A stretch of DNA of 44,357 bases, taken from IMG/VR virus record IMGVR_UViG_3300030060_001148, positions 1-44,357 of that record. One strand, given 5' to 3'. Made by a program: the position numbers and the translations under genes. The notes under the pieces were generated by a model. That model was given only the letters and a program-made list of their open reading frames with translations. It did no database searches and had not been told where the DNA came from. This stretch comes from a virus. This document shows positions 31,341 through 40,324 of the stretch, piece by piece (the stretch's first letter is position 1; every line of letters begins with the position of its first letter).

Positions 31341-31430
31341 TAGTTAACTATAGAAAGTTATAAGACTACTAATTAGTAGTATATTACTAATTAGTAATAG
31401 TTTTTAACTATATAGTTATAACTAATTAGT
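31341..31430. promoter_or_regulatory. Cluster of five perfect palindromes before the packaging genes
   Basis: TAGTTAACTA (31341-31350), CTACTAATTAGTAG (31366-31379), TTACTAATTAGTAA (31384-31397), TAACTATATAGTTA (31405-31418) and ACTAATTAGT (31421-31430). Three share the core ACTAATTAGT, spaced 18 and 37-39 bases apart. They fill the 102-base gap up to the start codon at 31432. Tandem dimeric operator sites for a regulator of late genes, or terminase recognition (pac/cos) elements, are the best explanations. Confidence 0.7.
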
Positions 31431-31431
31431 A

Positions 31432-32208
31432 ATGATAAAGATAAAAAGAAGAATAGAAGGCAAAACAGACCATCATGAGATTTATGCTAAAGATGAAGCA
31501 TTGCAGAAGGGTCTTAGCTTTGTACCTTGGAAAGATGCACAGGTAGGAGAATATGCTATTACAGATGATGGGTACGTGGGGTTATGCTATGGTCGTAAGA
31601 ACTACACAGATAAGAATGGAAGGCTCAAAACCTTTATTAAACTTACTTGTGGTGTAGGCTGGGTTACGCCATTTTCTAGAATAGATTTTTTAAAAAACCA
31701 TGAATATAGAGTATATAGCAAAACAAACCCGACAAGGAAGTGGGATCAGGAAGAAGCTGGAAAGCAGCGTTCTAAAAAGACTGTTACCGCTTATGCACAA
31801 ATGCTCATTAATGATGGAAAGATTGACTTTGAAACTCTTGGTAAGATATATAGACCTGAACAGAAAAAACCCGTTGCAACAGTACGCAGATTCCTTAAAC
31901 AAAAAGTAGTAAAAGAGATGGTAGAAGAAAAATTAAAAGAGATATTGTCCAAAAAGAGTATATCTAAAGAGTTTGCTGTAGATAATATTGTAATTGCATT
32001 AAAGATGGCAGAAGAAAAAGGCGACGTAAACAACTTTCTAAAAGCAAACGACTATTTAATGGACTTGTTAGAGATGAAACCCAATAAGAAAATGATTACA
32101 GACACGATACAGGTGGATATGACCCAACAAATAGCTGATACTATAGCTAAAGAAGATAAACGACTGACGTTACAACGGAAAAGCGAAGAACATGAAGCAA
32201 GAGAATGA
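31432..32208 (+). CDS. Small-terminase candidate
   Basis: 258 residues immediately before the large terminase set. N-terminal ~100 residues beta-rich (GEYAITDDGYVGLCYGRKN, FIKLTCGVGWVTPFSR). The C-terminal half is helical, with a conserved-looking NNFLKANDYLMDLLEMKP segment, which is the type seen in small terminase subunits or DNA-binding packaging adaptors, and a Gln/Lys-rich tail. No HTH is obvious by eye. It would recognise phage DNA, perhaps at the adjacent palindromes, and pass it to TerL. Assignment rests on position and size. Confidence 0.55.
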   Translation: MIKIKRRIEGKTDHHEIYAKDEALQKGLSFVPWKDAQVGEYAITDDGYVGLCYGRKNYTDKNGRLKTFIKLTCGVGWVTPFSRIDFLKNHEYRVYSKTNPTRKWDQEEAGKQRSKKTVTAYAQMLINDGKIDFETLGKIYRPEQKKPVATVRRFLKQKVVKEMVEEKLKEILSKKSISKEFAVDNIVIALKMAEEKGDVNNFLKANDYLMDLLEMKPNKKMITDTIQVDMTQQIADTIAKEDKRLTLQRKSEEHEARE

Positions 32209-32407
32209 TATAGAGCTAGAATATCAGGGTGTAACTGATGAAATTATGAAAACAGAGCAATTAGATGCTGCCATCAGAGCGTTACACGTTCTAGCAGTCT
32301 TGAAAGACAACAGTGTAGAGTGGATGAACACGTACGCATTAGAAGCTCTAAAAGAGATAGAAGCCTTGGGTTACAATTATGAGCTACATAAACATTCCTT
32401 GAACTAG
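32192..32407 (+). CDS. 71-residue acidic helical protein
   Basis: Overlaps the end of the small-terminase candidate by 17 bases. Helical with DEIMKTEQLDAAIRALHV and SVEWMNTYALEALKEIEAL. No family recognised. Placed between small and large terminase genes, it may help packaging. Confidence 0.55.
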   Translation: MKQENDIELEYQGVTDEIMKTEQLDAAIRALHVLAVLKDNSVEWMNTYALEALKEIEALGYNYELHKHSLN

Positions 32408-32441
32408 TAAAAGGACAAAAGAACAACATGTACGCACACGC

Positions 32442-33917
32442 ATGAAGGATAATGTTGCATATATTAAGAATAAACTAAAGGATAACATGATAATGTTTGG
32501 AAAGATTATTATGCCAAACATGTTTTCTGTACCCTCCCCAGATTTTCATTACCAAATAGCAGATGCTATTGTAAATGATAGCAACAAACAGATTAACATA
32601 ATTGCTCCACGTGGTCACGCCAAGTCCTCGATAGTTGGCGGTGTTTACCCCCTTTTTCATATTATGAACCATAGTGGAGCAAAGCTTATTGTGCTGGTCT
32701 CACGTACACAAGATCATGCTATTAAACTTCTTGGAACCATAAAAGACACCTTAGAGTACAGCAATGCCTTCCGTCAAATATATGGTTACTGGGGTCAGCA
32801 CAATGCAAGACAATGGGCAAAGAGTGAAGTAGAGTTAAAAGATGGTACGGTCATTATATGCAAAGGTACAGGACAACAATTACGTGGTATTAAGGTAGGT
32901 AGTCAACGACCTACGCTTATTATTGTAGATGATCCAGAAGATGAGAACAACACTAAGACTGCAGAGGCTATGGAACAAAACCTTCGATGGTTACTGCAGA
33001 GTGCTGTGCCATCATTAGATCCTAAAAAAGGTAAAATTATTGTTATTGGTACACCACAACATCAAAGATGTATGGTAGAGATATTAAAAGAAATGAAAGG
33101 CTGGAAAAATATGCATTTTAGTCCAGACCTAAAAAAGAATATAGCATTATGGGAAGAATGGCAGCCTATAAAAAAATTACAACAAAAAAAAGAAGAATTA
33201 GACTCTATTGGTCGTAGCAGTGTATTCTATCGTGAATATATGTGTCAGATTGTAGGTGACGAAGATCAATTGTTTCAAATGGATTATATTCAGTATCATA
33301 ACTATAAATTAGAAATAGATAATGACAGTAGGCATTTTCTTGTAGATGATAATAAAAAGATTGCAGTAAATGTGTTTATGGGGGTTGACCCTGCTTCTTC
33401 GGTACGCAAAACAGCAGATTATTCTGTAATCATGCCAGTTGCAGTAGACGAAAATAACAACAGGTATATTCTCCAGTATTACCGCCAAAGGGCAACTCCC
33501 ATGCAACTTGCTGAAAGCATTATAGAGTACTTTAAATTATTTAAGCCTGTTAAAGTACGTGTTGAGAGCGTTGGCTATCAGGAAATGCTAAGAGAGTATC
33601 TTAGGCAGCGTTGTGATGAAGAGCGTATATTTATATCAGGATTAGAAATAAAAGAAAATCCTAGAACTAGCAAATCTTCAAGGCTAGAAACAATGCAACC
33701 ATACTTTGCACAAAAGAAGATGTACATGATGGATAGCATGGAAGAACTAAAGGATGAGCTATTGCTCTATCCACGTGGTAAACATGATGACCTTCTAGAT
33801 GGTCTTTATTACGCAACTAAAAAGTGTTTTGCACCGACCCATAAAAACTCTGAAATAAAAACTAAAAAAGTCCTTGAAGATCCGTACCTAGATGACATAA
33901 GTTGGAAAGTAGCATAG
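32442..33917 (+). CDS. terL: Terminase large subunit
   Basis: 491 residues. ATPase: Walker A-like APRGHAKSS (55-63, K61), Walker B LIIVDD-PEDEN (about 160-168, D163-D164), coupling motif candidate around IVIGTPQH. Nuclease: D316 in FMGVDPASS, a central acidic region near RVESVGYQEML, and D449-D450 in GKHDDLLDG. It pumps DNA into the procapsid and cuts concatemers at the portal. Complete and of normal length for the family. Confidence 0.95.
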   Translation: MKDNVAYIKNKLKDNMIMFGKIIMPNMFSVPSPDFHYQIADAIVNDSNKQINIIAPRGHAKSSIVGGVYPLFHIMNHSGAKLIVLVSRTQDHAIKLLGTIKDTLEYSNAFRQIYGYWGQHNARQWAKSEVELKDGTVIICKGTGQQLRGIKVGSQRPTLIIVDDPEDENNTKTAEAMEQNLRWLLQSAVPSLDPKKGKIIVIGTPQHQRCMVEILKEMKGWKNMHFSPDLKKNIALWEEWQPIKKLQQKKEELDSIGRSSVFYREYMCQIVGDEDQLFQMDYIQYHNYKLEIDNDSRHFLVDDNKKIAVNVFMGVDPASSVRKTADYSVIMPVAVDENNNRYILQYYRQRATPMQLAESIIEYFKLFKPVKVRVESVGYQEMLREYLRQRCDEERIFISGLEIKENPRTSKSSRLETMQPYFAQKKMYMMDSMEELKDELLLYPRGKHDDLLDGLYYATKKCFAPTHKNSEIKTKKVLEDPYLDDISWKVA

Positions 33918-33970
33918 TATTGGAACTTTTACTTAAAGTAAAGGTTTAAGTATGAAATGCTCCTTTCCAC

Positions 33971-36190
33971 ATGCATGACAATTTAGATAAAACAAAAGAA
34001 GTACAACTTACACAGGATTTGCTATCAGATTATTCATCTGCTAGACAGAACTGGGCAAAACAAGCTGTTGAGGACAATGAGTTCCGAAATGGCAAGCAAT
34101 GGACTGACGAACAAGTACAAGCATTACGTAAACGTGCTCAAGAGCCATTAGTTGTAAATGTTGTATACTCTGCAGTAGAGCAGGCAAAAGCTATGCTTAC
34201 TGCTAACTCACCTAAGTTTCAATCAACAGCCAGAGAAACATCTGATGGAAAAGTCGGTAGGATGTTTTCCGATATAATGGCGTACATCTGGGATAACTCC
34301 AATGGGAACGTGGAATTGAAACAAGCCATTGATGATTACTATGTCAAAGGAATGGGAGCAATGATGGCCTATATTGATCCAGATGCTGATCTGGGTTCAG
34401 GTGAGGTAAAGTTAAAATCCATAGACCCATTGGAACTATTCATAGATCCTTCTTCTAAGGATCCTTTTTGCAGAGATGCTGCACATATTATTATTGGAAA
34501 GATAATATCAGAAACAGCTTTGATAGAGCATTATCCTGAATTTGAAGAACAAATAAAAGAGTGTACAGAAACTAGTTACATTAATACTACTGCTGAGTCA
34601 CGTTATGGTTTACGTAATGAAGACGTAACTAATAAACGAAGATTAACAGGAACTACAATTACTGGAGAAAGAGAACTAGAGGTATTTGAGCGTTATACAA
34701 AAGTTAAAAGTGTATATTATAAAATTTATGATCCGCTAAGTGATGACCAAAGAGTTTTAGATCAGGTACAGTTTGAAGAGTATAAGCAAGAACCAATAGT
34801 TGTATTAACTAATGCAGAAGGACAATCCGTATTTACAGATAAAGCAAATGTTAATACCTATATGGAGATTGCTGAAAAAATAGGAACAACCTATCATTTA
34901 ATGCTAGATCCTAATTCAGGTCAACCTGTTCCTATGGAAGGAGAAGAACATCAAGGGTCTATACCTAATAGCACCAGTACAATAGATGTATTAACCAAAG
35001 CTACTTTAATTGAAGATGGTGGTATTATGGTTAATGAAGTTGATTTAACCCAGATAAAACAAATTGTAAGCGTAGGTGATAAAGAATTATTTAATGTGGT
35101 GCTACCAATAGAAGAGTATCCTATTATACCATTTATGAATGGATTTAATCGCAATCCGTTTCCATTGTCTGATGTTAGACTAGTTAAGGGATTGCAGGAG
35201 TATATCAATAAGATACGTAGTCTAATTGTAGCACATGCCAGTAGCTCTACGAATGTAAAGTTGTTAATACCACGTGGCAGTATGGACAAAGCACATTTAG
35301 AAGCAGAATGGGGTAAAGCTGGTACTGCTGTTATTGAGTTTGATCCAGAGCTAGGACAACCTATAGTAGCTGGGCCTGTACCATTACCCAACGAACTATA
35401 TAAAAACGAAGCAGATGCTAAAGCAGATATAGAACGCATATTAGGTATTTATGCGTTAATGCAGGGAGACCAAGGAGCTGCACCACAAACATTTAAAGGT
35501 ACAGTAGCATTAGATGAGTTTGGTCAAAGAAGAATCAAGTCTAAAAAAGACGATGTTGAGGAATGCATCAATCAATTAGCAAAGGTAGTGGTAGGATTGG
35601 TTCAATACGTTTATACAGGTCAGAAAGTTATGCGATTGATGCAACCCAACAATAGACCTATTGAAATACCTATTAACAGTCCTATGTATGATAGTGTAGG
35701 TAATGAAATAGGTAAGATAAATGATATAACAGTTGGTAAGTATGATGTGATTGTTTTATCAGGATCTACATTACCATCTAATAGGTTTGCAAGGTTTGAG
35801 TATTACATGCAACTCTATCAAGCTGGTTTAATAGATCAATTAGAAGTATTAAAACAAACTGATGTAGCAGACATGGAAGGAGTATTAGAACGTGCAGGAC
35901 AAATGCAGAAAATGCAACAACAGATGCAAATGCAAGCTGAAGAGATTAAGAAACTACGTGGTGATCTGCAGACAGCACAGAGAGAGTCATTGCATGATCG
36001 TAAGCGTGTAGAAGTAAAAGAATTTGAAAAGAAACTGGCAAAGGCAGAGGCTAAGGTTGAAATGGCATCCCAACTTTACAAGAACCGTTTGGCAGATGAG
36101 CTAAAGATGGCTAAACAGGATATACAGGAGTTTAACGAACCTAATCCTACTAGAGAAATGAATGAAGAGATGCTGATGCTAGATGAATAA
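33971..36190 (+). CDS. Portal protein, P22-type
   Basis: 739 residues, close to the P22 portal (725). The N-terminal DLLSDYSSARQNWAKQ, the conserved QWTDEQVQALRKRAQEPLVVN with its W and R-x2-A-x-QEPL-type pattern, and a long C-terminal Met/Gln-rich coiled coil (about 640-710, MQKMQQQMQMQAEEIKKLR) fit the P22-like portal family. It forms the 12-fold ring for DNA passage. The coiled coil may form an internal barrel as in P22. Its stop overlaps the next start. Confidence 0.88.
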   Translation: MHDNLDKTKEVQLTQDLLSDYSSARQNWAKQAVEDNEFRNGKQWTDEQVQALRKRAQEPLVVNVVYSAVEQAKAMLTANSPKFQSTARETSDGKVGRMFSDIMAYIWDNSNGNVELKQAIDDYYVKGMGAMMAYIDPDADLGSGEVKLKSIDPLELFIDPSSKDPFCRDAAHIIIGKIISETALIEHYPEFEEQIKECTETSYINTTAESRYGLRNEDVTNKRRLTGTTITGERELEVFERYTKVKSVYYKIYDPLSDDQRVLDQVQFEEYKQEPIVVLTNAEGQSVFTDKANVNTYMEIAEKIGTTYHLMLDPNSGQPVPMEGEEHQGSIPNSTSTIDVLTKATLIEDGGIMVNEVDLTQIKQIVSVGDKELFNVVLPIEEYPIIPFMNGFNRNPFPLSDVRLVKGLQEYINKIRSLIVAHASSSTNVKLLIPRGSMDKAHLEAEWGKAGTAVIEFDPELGQPIVAGPVPLPNELYKNEADAKADIERILGIYALMQGDQGAAPQTFKGTVALDEFGQRRIKSKKDDVEECINQLAKVVVGLVQYVYTGQKVMRLMQPNNRPIEIPINSPMYDSVGNEIGKINDITVGKYDVIVLSGSTLPSNRFARFEYYMQLYQAGLIDQLEVLKQTDVADMEGVLERAGQMQKMQQQMQMQAEEIKKLRGDLQTAQRESLHDRKRVEVKEFEKKLAKAEAKVEMASQLYKNRLADELKMAKQDIQEFNEPNPTREMNEEMLMLDE

Positions 36191-36483
36191 TGGCAGATCA
36201 AAATAATAATGAAGCTTTAGGTAAATACATGAGAGATAGTGCTTATGTATGGCATAACATGATGGGTGGAGGCACAGCAGGGGCCTTTATGAAAATGCTC
36301 AGTGGTGGTTTAGTAGATCATTATGTAGAAAACGATGAAGGTTTTAGAGAATTTGTTAATTCTCAAGATCCTATGGACAAAATAAGAATTATAAAAAACT
36401 ATAGAAAAAATGATGAAGGGTTTCTTTATGCTGATTCAGATAAAGAAATGATGGAAAAATTAAAAAGGCACAATCTAATATAA
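36190..36483 (+). CDS. 97-residue protein between portal and scaffold
   Basis: Starts on the portal stop (TAATGG). N-terminal part small and Gly/Met-rich (WHNMMGGGTAGAFMKMLSGG), then two similar short stretches, ENDEGFREF and KNDEGFLYA, and a helical end. No family recognised. Possibly an accessory head protein. Confidence 0.6.
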   Translation: MADQNNNEALGKYMRDSAYVWHNMMGGGTAGAFMKMLSGGLVDHYVENDEGFREFVNSQDPMDKIRIIKNYRKNDEGFLYADSDKEMMEKLKRHNLI

Positions 36484-36535
36484 AGAATTGAAGAAAAGCG
36501 GTTGCTGGAAATAACCAAATCGCAAAGGAAAAGTA

Positions 36536-37363
36536 ATGGAGAATATCATAGAAACACGTAATGCTGATCAGGCAACACAAGAGGATGCAATGCTCAATGT
36601 AGAGCAACCTGCAATACCTAATGGGGAGATACCACTAGACAGTGGTGTGTCTGAGTCAATTACGCAAGAAACACAAGAAGTCTCCCCAAGAGACGACTCA
36701 ACTCGTTTTGAATATTGGCAATCACAAGCTGACAAAGCCAAGGGAGAGCTTAATGCACTACGTCAAGAGTTAGATTATTATCGTAACGGACAAGACGTGC
36801 AGAGCTCTGCCTCCAATGGACAATCTCAAACATACCCTGAACAAGGATTGCAAGAGCCTTCATTGAAGGAGCCATCAGCACCTGAAAGACCACATTCATA
36901 CAATGAGGTTGATGCTTATAATGATCCACAAAGTGAATCGTTTAAGTATCGAGTGGCTAAAGAAGCCTATAGAGATAAGTACATGGATTTTCTAAAAGAA
37001 AAAGACCAAGTACGTGAACAGGAACTACAAGCACAGTACCAAGCTCAAATGGAACAGCAACAGACACAGATGGTACAGCAACAGGCTATGAGCCATGCTG
37101 TAAATAACTTCGGATGGGATCAGAATAAAGCTATGGAGTTTGTACGGTGGTCACAGAGTCCTGAAAATCTTACATTAGACAATTTAGCCAAGTTGTTTGA
37201 ATTAAGGACGAACCCTAACCCAGTAGTAAAGCAAAGAACAGAAGAAATGCAGAATCAGGCAAATCGTTTAAATGTGCCTAAAACAACTGCAGTTCAGACT
37301 GGTCAGGCAGAACAGCCTAGAACAGAAGAACAACTCTTTAGCGATGCTTTATTGGGTAGGTAA
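36536..37363 (+). CDS. Capsid scaffolding protein (inferred)
   Basis: 275 residues, directly before the capsid gene. Acidic and disordered N-terminus (rich in Glu, Gln, Ser), helical middle with RVAKEAYRDKYMDFLKEKD, a very Gln-rich coiled coil (QAQMEQQQTQMVQQQ) and a C-terminal helical EEMQNQANRLN. Composition and position are typical of phage scaffolds; identity can not be shown by motif. Confidence 0.75.
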   Translation: MENIIETRNADQATQEDAMLNVEQPAIPNGEIPLDSGVSESITQETQEVSPRDDSTRFEYWQSQADKAKGELNALRQELDYYRNGQDVQSSASNGQSQTYPEQGLQEPSLKEPSAPERPHSYNEVDAYNDPQSESFKYRVAKEAYRDKYMDFLKEKDQVREQELQAQYQAQMEQQQTQMVQQQAMSHAVNNFGWDQNKAMEFVRWSQSPENLTLDNLAKLFELRTNPNPVVKQRTEEMQNQANRLNVPKTTAVQTGQAEQPRTEEQLFSDALLGR

Positions 37364-37397
37364 GTCATAAAGTAAACTAGAATAATAGGAGTTAAAA

Positions 37398-38741
37398 ATG
37401 GCAGCTACAGAAAAGCTACTAAAAGCTTCTGGTGTACTTTATACGGATAGACGGAATTTTTACGTAGATCCGCAGGTCACTAAGGAGCTATGGACAGACG
37501 TTGCACCTTTTACTACTTTGATTAGTAATCAGGAATCACGTGATGTACCAGACCCAGTTTTTAAGATGTTTGAACATCGTAATCCTTGGGTAAAACAAGC
37601 CTTTACAATGGGCACTTGTGCTGATGGAAGTGGAGACAAAACTATAGCAGATAATAATACTGGTATAAAGTTTGATAATGCTTCAAATCCTGCAACACCA
37701 GTTGCATCTTTTGAAGGGTTTGGAGATGCTAGTGCAATAGGTGATGAGCATATTGGACTAATTGTGGAAGTTCGTTCTTCAGCAGGAGTTAAAAGAGGTA
37801 AAGCTATAATTGGAAAATCAGGATCAGATTATATGATTAAAAGTCTTGGTGGATCAATTGAACTTACCACAGCAGATGTTCTTACAGTAATCGGTAATGC
37901 ACATGGTGAAGGTGGTTCAGCACCTGAAGCATGGTCAGATGAGCTAAGTGTTGTATGGAACTCAACTCAGATATTTAAAACACCACTACAGGTAACTGGA
38001 ACTTTAGAAGCTGCAGTTCTTAAAGGTGAATCATCTGAGTTAGCCAGACTACGTAGAATGAAAGCTCAAGAGCACAAAATGCAAAAGGAAAAAGCTTTCT
38101 TATTTGGTAAGAGAGTAGGTGGAGTAGGACTTGATCTTTATGGAGATGGTGCTAGTGCTGATTCTTTTGCTGATGGTGGTCGTACCGATGCTGATGGAAA
38201 CCTAATTAGAACTACTTATGGTTTAATCTGTGCTTTAGAAGATTATGGTTCAAGTTCAGGAGATGATCAAAATATTTTTACCGTTGACTCAGACTATGCC
38301 TATGGCAATTTTGTTGATGATATGGAAAAAGTATTCCAGTACATTCCAGAATCAGGTGTTAAGCGTGCTTTTGTTGGTGCAGGTGCATTAGGATACTGGT
38401 CTAAAATGGCAGGTTCATCAGGATTATCTGGCAACTCAGGTTGGACAGTAAATCTTGGAGATATGGCACGTGATTCTCTTGGTTTTAACTACAGAGTACT
38501 TGAAACACCTCATGGTATGTTGCAGTTGATTCCAACTCCAGCATTACGTGGTGATTACAATAAGTATATGGCTGTAGTTTCTGATGAGAATCTATTCCAT
38601 GCTATATATCGCCCATCTATGTATCAGACAAACATCAAGCAAGATAATGCTTTTGATGGTGTTAAGGATCAATACATGTCTGATGAAGGTGTTGGTATAC
38701 AGCTAATTGAAAGTCATCACTTGTTTAAAATCACAGCGTAA
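37398..38741 (+). CDS. Major capsid protein
   Basis: 447 residues with an AGGAG site. Recognisable by position, length and composition: N-terminal arm KLLKASGVLYTDRRNF, a helix region LRRMKAQEHKMQKEKAFLFG typical of the spine helix of HK97-fold proteins, and a C-terminal SDENLFHAIYRPSMYQTNI. A Gly/Ala/Asp-rich segment of ~100 residues (about 70-175) looks like an inserted domain on the capsid surface. Followed by a decoration-like gene. Confidence 0.85.
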   Translation: MAATEKLLKASGVLYTDRRNFYVDPQVTKELWTDVAPFTTLISNQESRDVPDPVFKMFEHRNPWVKQAFTMGTCADGSGDKTIADNNTGIKFDNASNPATPVASFEGFGDASAIGDEHIGLIVEVRSSAGVKRGKAIIGKSGSDYMIKSLGGSIELTTADVLTVIGNAHGEGGSAPEAWSDELSVVWNSTQIFKTPLQVTGTLEAAVLKGESSELARLRRMKAQEHKMQKEKAFLFGKRVGGVGLDLYGDGASADSFADGGRTDADGNLIRTTYGLICALEDYGSSSGDDQNIFTVDSDYAYGNFVDDMEKVFQYIPESGVKRAFVGAGALGYWSKMAGSSGLSGNSGWTVNLGDMARDSLGFNYRVLETPHGMLQLIPTPALRGDYNKYMAVVSDENLFHAIYRPSMYQTNIKQDNAFDGVKDQYMSDEGVGIQLIESHHLFKITA

Positions 38742-38752
38742 GGAGGCTTATT

Positions 38753-39172
38753 ATGGCTAGACCTTACTTAGGTGGTTCAAGTGCAGGAGTCAAATCACTA
38801 ACAGCTAGTGCAACATTAAGTCCTGCTGATAGCGGAAAAGTAATTCTTTTTACCCCACCATCTGGTGCAGGTGCATTAAACATTACTTTACCTGCTTGTT
38901 CTGCAGGATCAGAGTTTACAATAATCCAAAAGTCAGCTTATGACACAGCAGTTTGTAAAGTTACATCTGCTGAAGGAAATAATATTGTTGGTGGCATACT
39001 TGCACAAACTGGTGCAGGAGACAATTCAGGAGCCAATGTCGATTTTATTGAATGGGGTTCAGGAACTGTTGAAGGTGATATGGTTTCTTTAGTATCTGAT
39101 GGTTCAAAATGGTACGTTGTTGGTAGTCGTTCTAAGTTGACTAGCAATGGCATTGCTTTTAGATCATCATAA
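38753..39172 (+). CDS. Decoration-like capsid protein
   Basis: 139 residues, AAGGAGG before ATG. All-beta, Gly/Ser/Ala-rich with VILFTPPSGAGALNITLP, PACSAGSEFTIIQKSA and SDGSKWYVVGSRS. Resembles beta-sandwich head decoration proteins or head-fibre bases, found after capsid genes. Ends before a strong terminator. Function inferred. Confidence 0.6.
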   Translation: MARPYLGGSSAGVKSLTASATLSPADSGKVILFTPPSGAGALNITLPACSAGSEFTIIQKSAYDTAVCKVTSAEGNNIVGGILAQTGAGDNSGANVDFIEWGSGTVEGDMVSLVSDGSKWYVVGSRSKLTSNGIAFRSS

Positions 39173-39188
39173 ATAAACAAAACAAGTT

Positions 39189-39215
39189 GGGGGAGCATAA
39201 CACTCCCCCTTCTTA
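39189..39215 (+). terminator. Rho-independent terminator after the head genes
   Basis: GGGGGAG (39189-39195) and CTCCCCC (39203-39209), perfect 7-bp G+C stem with a CATAACA loop, followed by TTCTT. In this AT-rich sequence it stands out. It separates highly expressed capsid and decoration genes from the connector and fibre genes and probably lowers downstream expression. Confidence 0.9.
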
Positions 39216-39228
39216 ACTAGGAAAAATT

Positions 39229-39459
39229 ATGGGACTACAAAATTTTACAGTAAAAGAAAGTGTATCTCCTTACCATAAAGCAATAGTAGCTACTACAAAT
39301 GCACAAGATGAATGTAGAGCAATATATGTTAAGGCGGCAGGTGATTACACTTTAACAATTAATGGTACAGATATTGCTTTTGATGGTTTATTACAAGGTC
39401 ATATCTATCCATTAGCAATAACAAAGTCTAGTTCAGCAAACGTTATTCTTTTGTATTAA
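39229..39459 (+). CDS. 76-residue beta-rich protein
   Basis: ATG at 39229 just past the terminator, with AGGAAAAATT. Alternating strands (ECRAIYVKAAGDYTLTING, YPLAITKSSSANVILLY). The pattern resembles small beta-barrel virion proteins. Stop overlaps the next ATG. No family recognised. Confidence 0.6.
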   Translation: MGLQNFTVKESVSPYHKAIVATTNAQDECRAIYVKAAGDYTLTINGTDIAFDGLLQGHIYPLAITKSSSANVILLY

Positions 39460-40064
39460 TGGCAACATTTAAACAAAAAATGGAGCAATTAGTAGGAACA
39501 ATAGATTCCTCTGTTGCTGATACAGACTTGAATGTATTTTTAACGAATACTGCTTATGAAGTATTGGAGATAATACCTGACAAAATAGCTATTAGATATA
39601 CCTCAGATAATGAACAATCAGATGATAGTGGATTTGATAGCACTAATAATAGAGTGTTAGGAGTTATAAGAAATGGATTTGAAGCACAGGAAGTATCTAT
39701 TGGGTTAAGCACACAAATAGAAGATGCTGACTCTATACACTTTAGAAGTGCTAGAACTCCTGTATATTACTACAAAAACGCACTAATTGTAATAAAACCA
39801 GATCCTACAAATAGTGAAAAAGCACAAGTCAAAACTATAGCATATCCTACTGTTACACATAATGGAACAAGTGTAGCAGGTTTTCCAGATACAGCAGAAT
39901 ATGCAGTGGTATTAGGTGCTTGTATTAAGTATTTATATGATGTACTAAACACTGCAGTTAACATAGATGAAGACATTGAAATAACACAGGCTATCAAACT
40001 GCAAATAGATTCATTGATGCAGTTATATCAACAAGAATTAAAAAGGATTAGTGAGATAAAATGA
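39459..40064 (+). CDS. Head-tail connector candidate
   Basis: 201 residues. N-terminal helix (FKQKMEQLVGTIDSSV), then alternating strands, the segment IKPDPTNSEKAQVKTIAYP, and a helical C-terminus with FPDTAEYAVVLGACIKYLYDVL. A P-x2-AEYxVVLxAxIxxL pattern is common in head-to-tail adaptor or connector proteins of marine podo-like phages. Likely in the neck, but this is based on pattern and position. Confidence 0.55.
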   Translation: MATFKQKMEQLVGTIDSSVADTDLNVFLTNTAYEVLEIIPDKIAIRYTSDNEQSDDSGFDSTNNRVLGVIRNGFEAQEVSIGLSTQIEDADSIHFRSARTPVYYYKNALIVIKPDPTNSEKAQVKTIAYPTVTHNGTSVAGFPDTAEYAVVLGACIKYLYDVLNTAVNIDEDIEITQAIKLQIDSLMQLYQQELKRISEIK

Positions 40065-40324
40065 AACAAAAGCAGTTACACGAACTAATTCAATCACACC
40101 ATCCTGAAATGAAAGAAGGTGAAATAAGACTACGCCTGAATAATGCATTAAAAGAGTTTTGTAGAAAAACAAGAATACTGCAAGGTGCATTCAAGTTTAC
40201 AACAAGTATAAATCAACGGTATTATGGTTTGGATGAAAAAATAATTGAAGTAACTACTGTTGATTATGATAATAAAACTATAGAAAGATTATCAGGAAGA
40301 CCAGATGAAAGAGATTTGTCATGA
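40061..40324 (+). CDS. Adaptor-like protein, part 1 of a possible pair
   Basis: 87 residues; helix (MKQKQLHELIQSHHPEM), LNNALKEFCRKTRIL, then TTSINQRYYGLDEKIIEVTTVDY. This looks like the first half of adaptor proteins (helix, FCRxT, then strand QRYY-x-L-x-x-x-IIEV). The ATGA overlap to the next gene supports joint translation. Confidence 0.55.
   Translation: MKQKQLHELIQSHHPEMKEGEIRLRLNNALKEFCRKTRILQGAFKFTTSINQRYYGLDEKIIEVTTVDYDNKTIERLSGRPDERDLS

Noticed and set aside
34951-35439. 162-codon - strand frame inside the portal gene
   Set aside because: The portal frame is complete and conserved in pattern; the opposite frame has no recognisable features.
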